Shown here: piece after piece, positions 61,087 to 64,000 of the stretch
How the letters are laid out: each line of letters begins with the position of its first letter
How positions within the stretch are numbered: the stretch's first letter is position 1
From: an uncultured Oscillospiraceae bacterium
GTDB lineage: Bacteria; Bacillota; Clostridia; Oscillospirales; Oscillospiraceae
Length of the DNA: 64,000 nucleotides
NCBI GenBank assembly: GCA_934597255.1
Contig: CAKTQV010000009.1
Coordinates: 1-64,000 of the forward strand
Direction: 5' to 3'
The notes under the pieces: model-generated
What the model was told of the DNA's origin: nothing
The model's input: only the letters and a program-made list of their open reading frames with translations
Databases searched by the model: none
Translations under genes and position numbers: made by a program

Positions 61087-62396
61087 AAAAAGTAACGACA
61101 CGATCCTACGCCGCGATCATCGTGGCGGCGCTGATCCTCGTTGGGCTGGGCGTGTATCTCGTCCGCCTCGCCGTCGACGGCGGCGACTGGGCCAGCTTTT
61201 ACGCAAACGACAGCGTTTACAAAAACGGCGTTCTCAACTGCGGCTCCGTGACCGACCGGAACGGCGTATTCCTTGCCCAGAGCAGCGCCGACGGCTGTCT
61301 GTACGCCGACAGCGAAGCCGTGCGGACGGCCTGCCTGCACGCCGTCGGCGATCTGGACGGCAACATCGGCACGGGCGCGCTGCGCGTTTTCCGCTCCAGG
61401 CTCATCGGCTATTCCTTCCTTACCGGCACGACGACCGGCGGCGGCGCCGTGGAGCTTTCGATCGACTCGTCGCTGAACGTGACGGCCTACAACGCGCTGG
61501 CCGGACGCCGGGGCGCCGTGCTCGTGAGCAACTATAAGACCGGCGAGATACTCTGCATGGTCTCCTCGCCCTCCTACGACCCGACCGTCGGCTTCGACGA
61601 ATCGGACAGCCGCTACGAGGGCGCCTATATCAACCGCTGCCTGTCCTCGGCCATCGTCCCCGGCTCGATCTTCAAGATCGTAACGCTGGCAACGGCGCTG
61701 GAAAACGACAGCTCTCTGTTCGAGCGCAGCTTCTACTGCGGCGGCAGCGTTGAGATCGGCGGCCGCACCGTCAACTGCACCGGCCAGCACGGCTGGCAGA
61801 CCGTGGGCGAGGCCTTTGCCAACTCCTGCAACTGCGCCTTTGCCGAGCTGTCCGTCTCCCTCGGCGGCGACCGGATCGCGGACTACGCCGCGCGCTACGG
61901 GCTCACGGAAAGCCACGATCTCAACGGCATCGAGACAAAGGCCGGCTCCGTCGCCTCCGGCGGCAGCGACGAGGCCAGCATCGCCTGGGAGGGCATCGGC
62001 CAGTACGAGGATCTGGTCTGCCCGTACTCCATGCTCCGGCTCGTCGGCGCGATCGCCAACGGCGGCGAGTGCGTCGAGCCGACGCTTCTCGCGGGCGGAC
62101 GCAGCGGCTCGACCCGCCTTGTGCGCAGCGACACCGCCGCGCAGCTTTCCTCCATGATGAGCTTCAACGTCAGCCACGGCTACGGTGCGGACTGGAACTT
62201 CCCCGGCCTGTCGCTGGCCGCCAAGACCGGCACGGCCGAGCTGGACAACGGGACGAGCCACGCCTGGTTCGCCGGCTTTGTCACCGATCCCGATCACCCC
62301 TACGCCTTTGTTGTGCTGGTAGAAAATGCCGGAAGCGGTCTTTCCAACGCCGGCCCCGTCGCAAACGCCGTTTTGCAGCAGGCCGTTTTCGGCTGA
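61083..62396 (+). CDS. class B penicillin-binding protein (PbpA-like transpeptidase)
   Basis: The 437-residue protein has one N-terminal helix (about 10-31), a short dimerisation region and a transpeptidase domain with SXXK (Ser195, SIFK), SXN (SCN, 248-250) and KTG (381-383). It cross-links peptidoglycan made by the preceding SEDS protein, whose stop it overlaps by four bases. It lacks PASTA repeats and is shorter than most class B PBPs, closer to the PbpA type. Confidence 0.94.
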   Translation: MKKVTTRSYAAIIVAALILVGLGVYLVRLAVDGGDWASFYANDSVYKNGVLNCGSVTDRNGVFLAQSSADGCLYADSEAVRTACLHAVGDLDGNIGTGALRVFRSRLIGYSFLTGTTTGGGAVELSIDSSLNVTAYNALAGRRGAVLVSNYKTGEILCMVSSPSYDPTVGFDESDSRYEGAYINRCLSSAIVPGSIFKIVTLATALENDSSLFERSFYCGGSVEIGGRTVNCTGQHGWQTVGEAFANSCNCAFAELSVSLGGDRIADYAARYGLTESHDLNGIETKAGSVASGGSDEASIAWEGIGQYEDLVCPYSMLRLVGAIANGGECVEPTLLAGGRSGSTRLVRSDTAAQLSSMMSFNVSHGYGADWNFPGLSLAAKTGTAELDNGTSHAWFAGFVTDPDHPYAFVVLVENAGSGLSNAGPVANAVLQQAVFG

Positions 62397-62419
62397 ACGC
62401 TTCCCGAAAGGATATCCTT

Positions 62420-64000
62420 ATGTTCAAATCGTTCTTCCGGCGCGTCCGCGCCCTCGCGGGCGGACGCCTCCTGTGGCTGTTTTATCCGGCGCTCTCGCTT
62501 CTTCTGTGCGAGCTGGCGCTGAAGCTGTGGTGCTTCCGTGCGCTCACGCTGCGCGGCGCCGTGCTCACGGCGCTGCTGTCGGGCGCGGCGGGGCTGTTCT
62601 GCAGCGCGCTGGCGGCGCTCGGCGGACGGAGGCTCTACCGGACGGCCGTGACCGTGCTGCTGTGGCTGTCGTTTCTTCTGTTCGGCGCGCAGAGCGTGTA
62701 TTACTGCATTTTCAAAGCCTTCATGCTCGTCAGCTATGTCAACGAGGCCGGCATGGTGTTCGGCAGCTTCTACCGGGAAGCGCTCGTGGGCATCGGCCGG
62801 ACCATGCCGGCGCTGCTGGTCTACGCCGCGCCGCCGGTCCTGTGGTGCGTTTTCTCCGGCCGGCTCGTTCCGGCGGAGCCGCCGCGCCGCGCCGCGTGGC
62901 TCCCCGCGGCCGTTTTCGTCCCGGTCAAGGCCGCGGCGCTGCTGGCGATCCTGTGCGCCTCCGGCGGCATCATGAACACGCGCTATCTTTACCGCGAGAC
63001 CTTTCTGCCGGAGCTGTCCGTACGCTATTTCGGCGCCGTGACCACGCTGAATCAGGACGTGAAGAATCTGCTCGTCCCGGACGCCGAGGAGGCCATGGCC
63101 GCCGAGACGCCGCTTCCGACGCCCACCGCCGCCCCGGAGCCCGCGGCGGAGGCCACGCCCATCGCCGAGCCCGTCGACCGCAGCGAGCAGACGCTCGCCA
63201 TCGACTTTGCCGCCCGCGCGGAAAACGCGCCCAGCGCCGCCATCGCCTCGCTGGACGAATATTTTGCCGGCGTGCAGCCAAGCTTCAAAAACGAGTATAC
63301 GGGGCTTTTCGAGGGCTATAATCTCATCGTCATCTGCGCCGAGGGCTTTACGGGCTACGCGCTCAAATCCGGCCATCTGCCCACGCTGTCAAAGCTGGCC
63401 GGCGAGGGCTTTGTGTTCAAAAACTTCTACAATCCTTACTGGTACTTCTCCACAGCCGACGGCGAATACACGCTGCAGAATTCGCTCATCCCGCTGGCCG
63501 GCAGCAAAAGCGTTTACCGCGCCATGTACAACGCCATGCCCTTCAGCCTCGCCAACCGCCTCAACCCGCTCGGCTACCACAGCTGGGCCTTCCATAACCA
63601 CGACGGCCACTACTATTCCCGCGGCATTTCCATGCCAAATCTCGGCTACACCTTCCGAGCGCCCGGCTTCGGAATGGATGTGACTCCCTACTGGCCGGAA
63701 TCCGACACCGAGATGATCGGGCTTTCCACCCCCATGTACATAGACGAGCAGCCGTTCAACGTCTACATGATGACCGTTTCGGGCCACATGAACTACAGCT
63801 TTGCCGGCAACGCCATGGCCGCGCGCCATCAGGAAGAGACGGCCGATCTGGCCGGGAAATACTCCGAGACCGTGCGCGCCTACATCGCCTGCCAGATGGA
63901 GCTCGATCAGGCCGTGGCCGATCTGATCGACCGGCTGGACAAGGCCGGTGTTCTCGACCGGACCGTCATCGTGCTGACCGGCGACCACTACCCCTACGAT
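62420..64000 (+). CDS. LTA synthase-like sulfatase-family protein, partial
   Basis: An open frame of 527 codons runs from the ATG at 62420 past the window end. About five membrane helices (residues 15-205) are followed by a Pro/Glu linker and an alkaline-phosphatase-superfamily domain. It has LIVICAEGF in the metal-site strand, STADGEYT with Thr345 as likely nucleophile, and GDHYPYD at the edge. LtaS-type enzymes transfer glycerol phosphate to a lipid or sugar acceptor outside the cell. AAAGGATATCC precedes the start, 23 bases after the PBP gene. Confidence 0.88.
   Translation, partial: MFKSFFRRVRALAGGRLLWLFYPALSLLLCELALKLWCFRALTLRGAVLTALLSGAAGLFCSALAALGGRRLYRTAVTVLLWLSFLLFGAQSVYYCIFKAFMLVSYVNEAGMVFGSFYREALVGIGRTMPALLVYAAPPVLWCVFSGRLVPAEPPRRAAWLPAAVFVPVKAAALLAILCASGGIMNTRYLYRETFLPELSVRYFGAVTTLNQDVKNLLVPDAEEAMAAETPLPTPTAAPEPAAEATPIAEPVDRSEQTLAIDFAARAENAPSAAIASLDEYFAGVQPSFKNEYTGLFEGYNLIVICAEGFTGYALKSGHLPTLSKLAGEGFVFKNFYNPYWYFSTADGEYTLQNSLIPLAGSKSVYRAMYNAMPFSLANRLNPLGYHSWAFHNHDGHYYSRGISMPNLGYTFRAPGFGMDVTPYWPESDTEMIGLSTPMYIDEQPFNVYMMTVSGHMNYSFAGNAMAARHQEETADLAGKYSETVRAYIACQMELDQAVADLIDRLDKAGVLDRTVIVLTGDHYPYD

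Overview
The window is high-GC bacterial DNA with Firmicutes-type signals. Several promoters match or nearly match the TTGACA-N17-TATAAT consensus, Shine-Dalgarno sites are strong, and TTG/GTG starts are common. Gene content (DUF1846, DUF1002, DUF1275, NusG-II/Gx-transporter pair, split ferredoxin-type glutamate synthase, CoA-transferases with an acyl-CoA dehydrogenase, ECF sigma/anti-sigma pair) suggests an anaerobic clostridium, probably near Oscillospiraceae. That placement is inference from gene content only. No rRNA, tRNA or CRISPR array was seen. One stable RNA, tmRNA, is clear.

Layout. 0-3 kb: secA (-). 3-7.8 kb (+): PlsC-like acyltransferase with a zinc ribbon, DUF1846, MFS transporter, GNAT acetyltransferase. 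7.8-12.1 kb (-): plsC, diacylglycerol kinase and CDP-alcohol phosphatidyltransferase genes for phospholipid synthesis, then DUF3870 and a sodium/solute symporter. 12.2-14 kb (-): a two-component system. 14-18 kb (-): PucR-type regulator, acyl-CoA dehydrogenase, CoA-transferase. 18.1-20.1 kb: divergent LysR regulator and SDR. 20.3-28 kb (-): an apparent six-gene operon of split glutamate synthase (3 genes), purB, purA and guaA. 28.2-31.6 kb (+): membrane glycosyltransferase-like protein, a 35-residue ORF and asnB. 31.7-34.6 kb (-): second CoA-transferase, phosphotriesterase-like hydrolase, DUF1275. 34.7-40.8 kb (-): Nudix, murA, MBL hydrolase, rlmH, DUF2007, phosphohexomutase, DUF1002. 40.9-42.6 kb (+): small ORF, smpB, cyclophilin, ssrA. 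42.6-43.6 kb: an AT-richer island of small genes at the ssrA 3' end. 43.7-52.3 kb (-): two-component system, methyltransferase and a MacAB-like ABC efflux set with two different adaptors. 52.5-58.3 kb (+): exoA, dusB, ECF sigma, anti-sigma, lipoprotein, zinc-ribbon membrane protein. 58.3-59.2 kb (-): EetAB-like pair. 59.3-64 kb (+): FHA-SEDS fusion, class B PBP and an LTA-synthase-like protein that runs off the end.

How the parts connect. Nitrogen flow is concentrated at 20-32 kb: glutamate synthase, GMP synthetase and asparagine synthetase all use glutamine amide nitrogen. Both transcription units there start from consensus promoters and then meet an intrinsic-terminator hairpin before the first large gene. 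The two leaders share a GCAARGGCGT segment, which suggests common attenuation control. The 43.7-52.3 kb block reads as one regulated export system, because the kinase, regulator, methyltransferase, adaptors, ATPase and permease are tightly packed and mostly overlapping. smpB beside ssrA makes a complete trans-translation pair, and the gene-poor stretch after ssrA looks like a remnant of an element inserted at the tmRNA gene.
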